NCBI GenBank assembly: GCA_021161545.1
Contig: JAGHAJ010000246.1
Location: 1 to 7,812, forward strand
DNA from: Synergistota bacterium
GTDB lineage: Bacteria > Synergistota > JAGHAJ01
Reading direction: 5' to 3'
Length of the DNA stretch: 7,812 bases
Shown here: positions 1-7,812 of the stretch, in pieces
Layout of the letters: the number at the start of each line of letters is the position of its first letter
Position numbering within the stretch: position 1 is the first letter of the stretch
The notes under the pieces: model-generated
What the model was told of the DNA's origin: nothing
The model's input: the letters and a program-made list of their open reading frames with translations, nothing else
Databases searched by the model: none
Position numbers and translations under genes: made by a program

Positions 1-62
1 AGAGGTATCAACTTAACGGGTATTAAATCCAGAGAACCACTTTTAGAAGATATGATACCCAT
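1..62 (-). CDS. Possible 5' end of an unidentified gene (partial)
   Basis: An ATG on the minus strand at 62-60 opens a frame of 20 codons that runs off the left edge (starts MGIISSKSGSLDL). A purine-rich stretch with AAAGGGA lies 8-10 bases upstream and could serve as ribosome binding site. A weak promoter (TTGCAG, 16 bases, TATATA) lies further upstream on the same strand. The same frame is open, with protein-like composition, back to about 194, but the only other start in it is a TTG at 137 without a ribosome binding site. I do not recognise the product. A plus-strand frame ending at 162 is also open here but has the Ser/Leu/Tyr-rich look of antisense translation. The call is tentative. Confidence 0.22.
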   Translation of the reverse strand, partial: MGIISSKSGSLDLIPVKLIP

Positions 63-102
63 TGCCTTTTCCCTTTCTGCTCCTTCTAATTCTGGTGGCT
101 GG

Positions 103-130
103 TATATATCTTCATACCTATCTACTGCAA
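103..130 (-). promoter_or_regulatory. Weak candidate promoter for the leftward partial gene
   Basis: Reading the minus strand, TTGCAG (130-125) and TATATA (108-103) are separated by 16 bases, a passable sigma70-type pair. Initiation would fall near 96, giving a leader of about 35 bases before the candidate ATG at 62. It would be divergent from the tRNA promoter at 145-173. AT-rich DNA produces such pairs by chance, so confidence is low. Confidence 0.18.
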
Positions 131-144
131 GGGCCAAATTTTTC

Positions 145-173
145 TTGACAGGGGTAATCTGAGGAAATATAAT
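145..173 (+). promoter_or_regulatory. Consensus sigma70-type promoter of tRNA-Val
   Basis: A perfect -35 box TTGACA (145-150) and a perfect -10 box TATAAT (168-173) are separated by exactly 17 bases. Initiation is expected about 7 bases past the -10, near 179-181, so the transcript would start only a few bases before the mature tRNA 5' end at 184. Both hexamers matching consensus with ideal spacing suggests strong constitutive transcription, as is common for stable RNA genes. Confidence 0.85.
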
Positions 174-183
174 AAGGAGTAGT

Positions 184-258
184 GGGCGGTTAGTTCAGTG
201 GGAGAACGCTTCCTTGACGCGGAAGAGGCCGCTGGTTCGATCCCAGCACCGCCCACCA
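184..258 (+). tRNA. tRNA-Val (anticodon GAC), 3' CCA encoded
   Basis: The cloverleaf folds completely. The acceptor stem 184-190 pairs with 248-254 over seven base pairs. The D stem is GTTC (193-196) with GAAC (204-207). The anticodon stem CTTCC/GGAAG (209-213 with 221-225) encloses loop TTGACGC, with anticodon GAC at 216-218, reading valine codons GUC and GUU. The T stem GCTGG/CCAGC (231-235 with 243-247) encloses TTCGATC. The discriminator is A255 and CCA (256-258) is encoded. The gene stands alone behind its own promoter. It ends only six bases before the stop codon of the convergent gene at 265, and no clear intrinsic terminator follows, only the short T-rich run at 259-266. Confidence 0.97.
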
Positions 259-264
259 TTTTAT

Positions 265-1002
265 TTAAAATTCTGCATCCCTTATCTCCGCCAAAGATTC
301 CAATGCACTCTTCACCTGATGCTCACTACCAGTTATGGACAACACAACTGCACCTTCAGAATCACCAATACCACCAGCAGACACCAAGGTTGCACTAAGC
401 CCAAAGAGCATCCCAAAGGCCTCTACCTCTGTAACTACCTTAGCATTGGTCACCGGCATCATACCAACCTTATAACCAAAGGACTCATCTATCTTGTATA
501 TACCAAGTGCATCAGCAGCCTGTATCACAGAAGGTATCAATTTATGCAGACCAATAGGCACAACAAGGTTTATACCCTTAGCCATCACCTTTCCTATGAT
601 ATCACCTATGGTCCCTCCCCGTTCACTCGCCAACAAGACCCCAACAAAGCCATCAGGGTCAATCGCATTAGCACCTTTTATGAATACGTCTCCAGATTTC
701 ATCTTTTTCAATGCCTCATCAGTAGAGATACCAGAAATCTTCCCATTCACAATAACAAATGGTGGTATCCTATCATCTTTCGGCAAAACCTTCAACTCAC
801 CTTCATCAATATAGCCCGCTACATACTTCTCTTTGTTAATTTTTTCACCAATAAGCTCCTCAACAACGTAGGCATTGGTGTGTCCCATACCAATACATAT
901 TATTCCTTTCCTTTTCGCCCTCAAGACTTCGGGAAGTGCAACAACAGCTTTTGCTATCAACCTCTTAGATTCTCGAGGCCTTAAGACTATAACAGCCCTC
1001 AT
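265..1002 (-). CDS. Conserved-looking protein of unknown function, 245 residues
   Basis: This is a soluble protein with no signal peptide or membrane segment; I cannot assign an activity. The start at 1002 is chosen because GGAAGGGGGG (1019-1010) lies seven bases upstream; the frame is open further but has no comparable site. Landmarks are SKRLIAKAVVALPEV (residues 12-26), a glycine-rich IGMGHTNAYVVEEL (37-50), DVFIKGANAIDPDG (105-118), RGGTIGD (128-134), VPIGLHKLIPS (148-158) and SAGGIGDSEGAVVL (208-221). The GANAID...GGTIGD...VVPIG order recalls the phosphosugar- or CoA-binding fold of the RpiA/NagB/CoA-transferase group; this is only a resemblance of pattern. My recollection, which I cannot check here, is that unnamed homologues occur in anaerobic bacteria. 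The gene is divergent from eno and converges on tRNA-Val. The coding call is firm; the function is open. Confidence 0.9.
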   Translation of the reverse strand: MRAVIVLRPRESKRLIAKAVVALPEVLRAKRKGIICIGMGHTNAYVVEELIGEKINKEKYVAGYIDEGELKVLPKDDRIPPFVIVNGKISGISTDEALKKMKSGDVFIKGANAIDPDGFVGVLLASERGGTIGDIIGKVMAKGINLVVPIGLHKLIPSVIQAADALGIYKIDESFGYKVGMMPVTNAKVVTEVEAFGMLFGLSATLVSAGGIGDSEGAVVLSITGSEHQVKSALESLAEIRDAEF

Positions 1003-3152
<2,150 letters not shown>

Positions 3153-3157
3153 TTTCT

Positions 3158-3164
3158 ACCTCCC
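3158..3164 (-). promoter_or_regulatory. Strong ribosome binding site fixing the GTG start of the HAD gene
   Basis: GGGAGGT on the minus strand lies five bases before GTG (3152-3150), inside the 3' end of hisIE. It is among the best matches to the anti-Shine-Dalgarno in the window and supports the GTG start, and with it the 40-base overlap. Confidence 0.7.
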
Positions 3165-3750
3165 AGCTCTTGCCATATGTCAGACAAGTCTATTCCCTCA
3201 TAGGTCAATAGAACCAATAGATGAAATAGCAAATCCGCTGTCTCATAAATAATGGCACCACGATTGTGCCCTTTGAATGCAAGTATGGTTTCAACAGATT
3301 CCTCTGCCACCTTCTTCCATATGCGGTCTTCACCACTTCTTACCAGTTTCGCTACATAGGAGCCTTCAGGAAGCTCTCTTATCCTCTGCCTGATTACTTG
3401 CTGTATCTCATGCAGGATGGTAGAAGAAGGAGAAACCTCCAAGCCATCTTGAAGTTTTCTAAAAAAACAGCTATGATGCCCGGTGTGGCAAGCATTACCA
3501 ATCTGCTGAACCTTCAGTAAGAGAGTATCTTCGTCACAATCGTAAAGTATCTCCTTTACTACCTGATAGTTTCCCGATGTCTCACCCTTATGCCATAACT
3601 TCTTCCTGCTCCTGCTCCAGTAGTGTGCCTGCCCCGTCTCAAGTGTCTTCCGTAATGCTTCCCTGTTCATATATGCAACCATCAATACCTCATTGCTTCC
3701 GTATTCCTGAACAACAACCGGTATAAGCCCTTTCTCATCAAACTTCAACT

Positions 3751-4515
3751 CTACCATCTAACACTAACTCCCTTCTCATGAAGAAACTTCTTTAACTCAG
3801 ATATCCTCAATACCCCATAGTGAAAGACAGAAGCAGCCAGTGCACCAGTTGCACCAGTAAGCATAAACACATCGTAGAAATCCTGTGCACTACCAGCCCC
3901 CCCAGAGGCAATCACAGGTATACTAACTGCATCACTGATAGCTCGTGTAAGAGGTATGTCATAACCACTCTTAGTGCCATCTTTATCCATACTCGTAAGC
4001 AAAATCTCACCTGCTCCCAGCCTCTCAGATTCCTTTGCCCACTCCACAGCATCCAACCCAGTAGCCTTTTTACCTCCGTATATAAATACCTCCCAGCCAG
4101 AGGTAGTAATTCCTGTCTTCTTTGCATCTATTGCAACAACCACGGTGGAACTACCAAACATACCAGATGCCTCTCTCAGCAGTTCAGGCTCCTTCACAGC
4201 AGCGGTGTTTAAAGAGACCTTGTCTGCCCCTGAACGGAGCAGCACACTTATGTCAGAAAGCGTTTTTACACCACCTCCCACCGTGAGAGGGATAAAAAGC
4301 ACAGAAGCACACCTCTTTACAACATCTACCATTGTTCTTCTACTTTCCTCTGAAGCAGTTATGTCAAGGAAAACCAGCTCATCTGCCCCTTCTTTATTGT
4401 AAAAAGTAGCAAGCTCAACTGGGTCACCTGCATCCCTCAAAGAGACAAAGTTCACTCCCTTAACCACCCTTCCATCCCTGACATCAAGACAGGGAATAAT
4501 CCTACGAGTAAGCAA
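3751..4515 (-). CDS. hisF: HisF: imidazole glycerol phosphate synthase, cyclase subunit
   Basis: A (beta/alpha)8-barrel of 254 residues that pairs with HisH. It uses ammonia delivered through the barrel to convert PRFAR into imidazole glycerol phosphate plus AICAR, which returns to purine synthesis. Catalytic aspartates D11 (IPCLDVRDG) and D130 (VAIDAKK) are present. Gate residues known from Thermotoga HisF appear as R5, E46, K99 and the Glu of GAGE (170). Phosphate-binding loops are VGGGV (79-83), SGGAG (204-208) and [11 protein letters not shown] (224-234). The start is TTG at 4515, giving the family-typical [16 protein letters not shown] (4530-4526) lies ten bases upstream. It overlaps hisA by 14 bases, and the shared barrel fold reflects their common ancestry. 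Confidence 0.97.
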   Translation of the reverse strand: MLTRRIIPCLDVRDGRVVKGVNFVSLRDAGDPVELATFYNKEGADELVFLDITASEESRRTMVDVVKRCASVLFIPLTVGGGVKTLSDISVLLRSGADKVSLNTAAVKEPELLREASGMFGSSTVVVAIDAKKTGITTSGWEVFIYGGKKATGLDAVEWAKESERLGAGEILLTSMDKDGTKSGYDIPLTRAISDAVSIPVIASGGAGSAQDFYDVFMLTGATGALAASVFHYGVLRISELKKFLHEKGVSVRW

Positions 4516-5215
4516 AGCTCACCATCTCCTGAATTGTTATCCTTCCCTCGTAAAAAGCTCTACCAACTATCACACCATCAACGCCAAGTTCCTTCAAGGT
4601 GTATAAATCATCCACAGTTGAGATACCACCTGCAACGAAGAGTTTCGCCGTTTTTTTCCTCTCAACCAACTGCTCTACGAGGGAACAATTCACCCCCTGC
4701 AGTGTTCCATCTCTGGATATATCGGTAAAAATAATGGTTTTAACTCCCATAGAAATCGCTCTATCAAAGAAATCATAAAGTTCAAGAGCCTTAACTCCTT
4801 CCTGCCAGCCTGATACCTTAACCATTCCCTCAAAGACATCAATGCTTAGAATAATACTATCTTTATAAAGGGAAAGCCACCTGCTAAATTCCTTCTCATT
4901 CAAGGCCGCAACCGTTCCAACTATTGCCCATCTAACAGCGGATAAAACATCCTTTAAGGTGCAAAAATCTCTTACTCCTCCACCAAACTGGACATCGAGC
5001 ACATCGGAGAAATCCCTGACTATTCCAAGATTAACAGGGCTACCTACTTTCGCACCATCAAGGTCTACCACATGAACCCTTTTTACCCCAGCATCGCGTA
5101 GCATGAATGCAACCTCTCTTGGATCGCTGAAAAATAGTTTTTCTCTCCCATAGTCTCCCTGTATGAGCCTCACACACCTTCCGCCTCTAATATCTATTGC
5201 AGGTATAACTAACAT
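4502..5215 (-). CDS. hisA: HisA: ProFAR isomerase
   Basis: Phosphoribosylformimino-5-aminoimidazole carboxamide ribotide isomerase, a (beta/alpha)8-barrel of 237 residues carrying out an Amadori rearrangement of the aminoaldose ProFAR to the aminoketose PRFAR. Catalytic D8 sits in VIPAIDI and the second aspartate D126 in ILSIDV. Other family marks are GGRCVRL (11-17), QFGGGVRD (76-83), the substrate-contacting W137, FTDISRDGT (163-171) and phosphate loops VAGGIST (194-200) and [10 protein letters not shown] (215-224). The ATG at 5215 directly follows the hisH stop codon with no spacing; GAGGA (5228-5224) lies eight bases upstream inside hisH. The product passes to the HisH/HisF complex encoded on either side. 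Confidence 0.97.
   Translation of the reverse strand: MLVIPAIDIRGGRCVRLIQGDYGREKLFFSDPREVAFMLRDAGVKRVHVVDLDGAKVGSPVNLGIVRDFSDVLDVQFGGGVRDFCTLKDVLSAVRWAIVGTVAALNEKEFSRWLSLYKDSIILSIDVFEGMVKVSGWQEGVKALELYDFFDRAISMGVKTIIFTDISRDGTLQGVNCSLVEQLVERKKTAKLFVAGGISTVDDLYTLKELGVDGVIVGRAFYEGRITIQEMVSFAYS
4526..4530 (-). promoter_or_regulatory. Ribosome binding site supporting the TTG start of hisF
   Basis: AGGAG on the minus strand, inside the end of hisA, lies ten bases before the TTG at 4515-4513. No ATG or GTG occurs in frame near the conserved IIPCLD segment, so the TTG is the only sensible start. Confidence 0.6.
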
Positions 5216-5809
5216 CTACTTCATCCTCAAAAAATTCCGAAGGAGTCTCAAACCAGCATCAGCACTCTTTTCCGGGTGAAATTGAACGCCATAACAGCCA
5301 TTAGCGCCAACAACGGAAGCAAAATAGCCCCCATAGTTAGTGAATGCAATGGCATCATTGGGATCAGCATAAAAGGAATGCACAAAATAGAAGTAACTCC
5401 CATTTTCTATGCCCTCGAGTAATGGTGAGTCCTTTTTTATGTCTATACTATTCCAGCCCATGTGTGGTATTCTCACATTTGACGAAAATCTACGCACTTC
5501 TCCCCCAAATACTCCAAGCCCCCGAAAGTATCCACCCTCATGGCTATATTCAAATAGTATCTGCATACCCAAGCAGATACCTAATAGCGGTCTACCCTCT
5601 TTAATCCACGAAAGTAAAGGTCTTCTCCACCCCTGTGAGTCTATCAGATTTATAGCATCCCTGAAGGCACCCACCCCGGGTAAAATTATATGGGTAAAGT
5701 TATCCATCTCCTGTGGAGACTTTACAATAAGAACCTTATAACCAAGATACTCCACTGCCTTGGAGATACTCATCATATTACCAAGTCCATAGTCCACTAT
5801 CGCTATCAT
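5216..5809 (-). CDS. hisH: HisH: imidazole glycerol phosphate synthase, glutamine amidotransferase subunit
   Basis: Class I (triad) glutamine amidotransferase of 197 residues that hydrolyses glutamine and supplies ammonia to HisF. The triad is complete: nucleophile C79 in GICLGMQ, H178 and E180 in QFHPEKS. The N-terminal VDYGLGN (5-11), the PGVGAF strand (44-49) and the HisH-specific PHMGWN (115-120) and FVHSFYA (142-148) are present. Its start overlaps the hisB stop as ATGA (4 bases), with AAAGGG (5824-5819) upstream. hisH and hisF are separated only by hisA, so the complex subunits are made from the same message. Confidence 0.97.
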   Translation of the reverse strand: MIAIVDYGLGNMMSISKAVEYLGYKVLIVKSPQEMDNFTHIILPGVGAFRDAINLIDSQGWRRPLLSWIKEGRPLLGICLGMQILFEYSHEGGYFRGLGVFGGEVRRFSSNVRIPHMGWNSIDIKKDSPLLEGIENGSYFYFVHSFYADPNDAIAFTNYGGYFASVVGANGCYGVQFHPEKSADAGLRLLRNFLRMK

Positions 5810-6384
5810 TCTATTACACCCTTTGTAGAAGGAATACCTCCTGCTTCATGCCTTATAGCCTGAGAAAGAGCTCTACCAACACCTTTAAAGATTGCCTCTG
5901 CTATGTGGTGTGCATTATCGCCACTCAGGAGCCTTATGTGGAGTGTTATCTTACTCTCATTAACAAACGCTCTGAAGAACTCCTTAAAAAGCTCCACATC
6001 GAAATCCTTTATCCTCTCCACAGGAAATTTCACATCAAATACAAGGTAAGGCCTTCCACTTATGTCCACTACAACCATGGCAAGCGCCTCGTCCATGGGC
6101 AACAAGACATCACCATACCTCACTATACCGGATTTATCACCCAATAACTTTCTAAATGCCCTGCCTAATACTATACCTATGTCTTCCACAAGGTGATGAT
6201 AGTCAACCTCAATATCCCCTCTGCCCCACAGGTCAAGCTCTGCCCCCATATTCCAGACAAGAAGCCTCAACATATGGTTTAAAAAACCAACAGGTGTATC
6301 CAACTTCGCACTTCCAGAACCCGGATAACTCAAAGAGAGCCTCACTTCTGTTTCATTAGTTTTTCTCTGCAAGTTAATCTCCAT
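5806..6384 (-). CDS. hisB: HisB: imidazoleglycerol-phosphate dehydratase (monofunctional)
   Basis: A 192-residue dehydratase converting imidazole glycerol phosphate to imidazole acetol phosphate; the family forms metal-dependent 24-mers. Both histidine metal motifs are present: DYHHLVED (61-68) and NAHHIAEAIFK (157-167), plus FLNHML (34-39), GIVRYG (86-91), the MDEAL segment (97-101), SGRPYL (109-114) and the C-terminal IPSTKG (184-189). It has only the dehydratase domain, without the HAD phosphatase domain of the E. coli HisB fusion. Residue 45 is Asn (WNMG) where E. coli and B. subtilis, as I recall them, have His; this His is thought to help bind substrate phosphate. ATG at 6384 overlaps hisC by 11 bases, with AGGGAG ten bases upstream. 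Confidence 0.96.
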   Translation of the reverse strand: MEINLQRKTNETEVRLSLSYPGSGSAKLDTPVGFLNHMLRLLVWNMGAELDLWGRGDIEVDYHHLVEDIGIVLGRAFRKLLGDKSGIVRYGDVLLPMDEALAMVVVDISGRPYLVFDVKFPVERIKDFDVELFKEFFRAFVNESKITLHIRLLSGDNAHHIAEAIFKGVGRALSQAIRHEAGGIPSTKGVIE

Positions 6385-7423
6385 CAGCCATCAACTCCCT
6401 AACAGTCGAAACAAAGATATCGTTTTCCTCCGGTTTACCCACAGTAACGCGCAAGAAAACTTCCCCCTTAAAGGAAAACTCCTTAACAACTATCCCTTTC
6501 TTATAAAGGGCATTTGCAGTAACACCTTTTCCCCTTAAAACCACAAAATTTGTGTAAGAAGGATACAACTCTATACCCCTTATTAAAGAGAGCTCAGTTT
6601 GAAGTCTCTTTCTCTCTGCAACTATGCTTCTAACCACATCATCAAGGTAATGGTGGTTATGCAGGCAAGTCTTGACTACAATCTGGGTAAGGATATTAAC
6701 ATTAAACGGTTGTTTAACCCTTTTTAGAATATCTATGAGTTCCTTATTTGCCACAATGTAACCACATCTCAAACCTGCAAGGCTCCAAGCCTTTGAAAAC
6801 GTCCTTGAGATAACGAGATTTGGAAAGTCATGCAGATGTGGCAAAAGCGTGGATGCCGAGAAATCAAAATATGCCTCATCTACCACAACTACTGCATCTG
6901 TGGAAGTAAGTATCCTTAATATGGTATCCTTATCCCAGAGATTTGCAGTAGGATTATTCGGGTAGGCAATAAAGACAACAGAAACATTTCTATCTTTAAA
7001 CAGAGTCTGCATCTTTCCCACAGGCAGGGAAAAATCCTCATCAAGTTCAACTTCCACATACTCTGCACCAGAAACAAGGGCATAATACCTGTACATAGAA
7101 AACGACGGTGAAGGTGAAACCACACATCCCCCACACCCAGCAAATGTCATAGTCAGATACAAAAGTATTTCATCTGAACCGTTGCCAACGATTATCTCAT
7201 CTTTATCTACTCCAAGAAGCCCTGCTATATGCGCTCTAATTTCATCAGACATAATATCAGGGTAACAATTAAAGCCTACACTCTGTATTTCTTCTAATAT
7301 TCGTTCCTTCAAAGTAGCAGGGATGTCAAAGGGGCTTTCATTGGAAGCAAGATATATCAATCCCTCTTTTTTCTCTACCTCGTATGGTTTCAGCTTTAGA
7401 ATAATACTATCTCTTACTCTCAT
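6374..7423 (-). CDS. hisC: HisC: histidinol-phosphate aminotransferase
   Basis: PLP-dependent fold-type I aminotransferase of 349 residues that transfers an amino group from glutamate to imidazole acetol phosphate, giving histidinol phosphate. The PLP lysine is K211 in SRTFSKAWSLAGLRCGY. Supporting residues are YPNNPTAN (154-161, N157), VDEAYFDF (181-188, with D182 and Y185), GNGSDEIL (80-87) for cofactor phosphate contact, R219, and the substrate-carboxylate R325 in FLRVTVG. The N-terminal LASNESPF (25-32) is the family signature. ATG at 7423 overlaps the hisD stop as ATGA (4 bases), with AGGGAGAG nine bases upstream. Its product is the substrate the phosphatase at the operon end would act on. 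Confidence 0.96.
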   Translation of the reverse strand: MRVRDSIILKLKPYEVEKKEGLIYLASNESPFDIPATLKERILEEIQSVGFNCYPDIMSDEIRAHIAGLLGVDKDEIIVGNGSDEILLYLTMTFAGCGGCVVSPSPSFSMYRYYALVSGAEYVEVELDEDFSLPVGKMQTLFKDRNVSVVFIAYPNNPTANLWDKDTILRILTSTDAVVVVDEAYFDFSASTLLPHLHDFPNLVISRTFSKAWSLAGLRCGYIVANKELIDILKRVKQPFNVNILTQIVVKTCLHNHHYLDDVVRSIVAERKRLQTELSLIRGIELYPSYTNFVVLRGKGVTANALYKKGIVVKEFSFKGEVFLRVTVGKPEENDIFVSTVRELMADGD

Positions 7424-7812
7424 CTCTTTAATCTCTCCCTTACGCTTAATGCGTGAAAGTAAAGACCTTCTATCTCTGCGAACTTTACTGCATGGTTACC
7501 CTCTTTAAGGATGGCAACATCGCTATAGTAAAGATAGTTTATCCTCTTCAAAAATGTATGCACAGACACACCAGAGGAGAACCTTGCACTCCCCATCGTA
7601 GGAAGGATATGGTCAGGACCGGCAACATAGTCCCCCATGGCCTCTGGTGCTGTACTCCCTAAAAATACTGCTCCTGCATTTCTCACCCTTCCCAAGAGTG
7701 CAACGGGTGACTCAACCATTAGCTCGAGATGTTCAGGAGCAATCTCGTTTGCTACATCCACTGCTTCTATCATGTCTTCAACCAGTATGGCCCCTCCCTC
7801 ATCTATTATGGA
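7420..7812 (-). CDS. hisD: HisD: histidinol dehydrogenase (C-terminal 130 residues; 5' end outside window)
   Basis: The last enzyme of the pathway, a zinc- and NAD-dependent dehydrogenase that oxidises L-histidinol to L-histidine in two steps. Only the 3' third is present; the frame is open to the right edge, and the internal ATG at 7773 is not the start. Visible family residues, numbered in the fragment, are the catalytic Glu-His pair E27-H28 in EIAPEHLEL, zinc ligand D61 in GDY, H68 in GPDHILPT, and the C-terminal His ligand H120 in EIEGLYFH. The fragment begins SIIDEGGAILVEDM. It heads the visible part of the operon, and its stop codon is shared with the hisC start. Confidence 0.95.
   Translation of the reverse strand, partial: SIIDEGGAILVEDMIEAVDVANEIAPEHLELMVESPVALLGRVRNAGAVFLGSTAPEAMGDYVAGPDHILPTMGSARFSSGVSVHTFLKRINYLYYSDVAILKEGNHAVKFAEIEGLYFHALSVRERLKR

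Noticed and set aside
258-271. The AT-rich inverted repeat ATTTTA/TAAAAT after the tRNA as a terminator.
   Set aside because: Only A-T pairs and a two-base loop; it would not form a stable hairpin.
214-984. A 256-codon open frame on the plus strand, starting inside the tRNA.
   Set aside because: It is antisense to the well-supported unknown gene at 265-1002, begins inside the tRNA-Val, has no ribosome binding site, and its translation has the unbalanced composition of a shadow frame.
3974-4402. A 142-codon plus-strand frame.
   Set aside because: Antisense shadow of hisF; low-complexity Ser/Thr/Pro-rich translation and no supporting signals.
4846-4862. A 17-base exact match between hisA (4846-4862) and hisC (7396-7412).
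   Set aside because: Both copies encode the same DSIIL residues in the same frame with the same codons. Two isolated coding copies give no sign of a repeat family or a regulatory role; coincidence of AT-rich codons is sufficient.

Overview
The window is a compact stretch of a bacterial chromosome. It holds most of a histidine biosynthesis operon, a glycolytic enolase gene, a valine tRNA and one gene of unknown function. Bacterial origin is supported by the encoded tRNA 3' CCA, a near-perfect sigma70-type promoter in front of the tRNA, Shine-Dalgarno sequences before every gene, and TTG and GTG starts. The DNA is moderately AT-rich by eye and uses many AGA/AGG (Arg) and ATA (Ile) codons, with K/E-rich proteins. 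This fits a streamlined, possibly anaerobic or thermophilic lineage, but that is inference and I cannot name a taxon.

Layout: 1-144 holds no recognisable gene; an open minus-strand frame may be the start of a gene leaving the window. A promoter (145-173) drives tRNA-Val(GAC) (184-258). A minus-strand gene for a 245-residue conserved-looking protein of unknown function (265-1002) converges on the tRNA. It is divergent from enolase (eno, 1080-2357, plus strand); the 77-base gap carries candidate promoters and a short dyad. Enolase meets the histidine operon tail to tail: the last operon gene overlaps the enolase 3' end by 66 bases, and a strong hairpin sits 12 bases past the enolase stop.

The histidine operon runs on the minus strand from the right edge leftwards: hisD (3' part only), hisC, hisB, hisH, hisA, hisF, hisIE, and then a HAD-superfamily phosphatase gene. 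All seven junctions have zero or negative spacing (overlaps of 4, 11, 4, 0, 14, 7 and 40 bases), and each gene has a Shine-Dalgarno inside its upstream neighbour, so translational coupling is likely.

Together the genes cover HisE/HisI (phosphoribosyl-ATP to ProFAR), HisA (isomerisation), HisH/HisF (imidazole ring closure), HisB (dehydration), HisC (transamination) and HisD (final oxidation). HisB is the monofunctional dehydratase, without the phosphatase domain of the enterobacterial fusion, so the histidinol-phosphate phosphatase step has no classical gene here. The HAD gene that ends the operon is the obvious candidate for it. hisG is not in the window and probably lies upstream of hisD. 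I see no mobile element, CRISPR array or prophage. The most interesting items are the HAD gene, the uncharacterised gene paired with enolase, and the hairpin embedded in the overlapping convergent gene ends.
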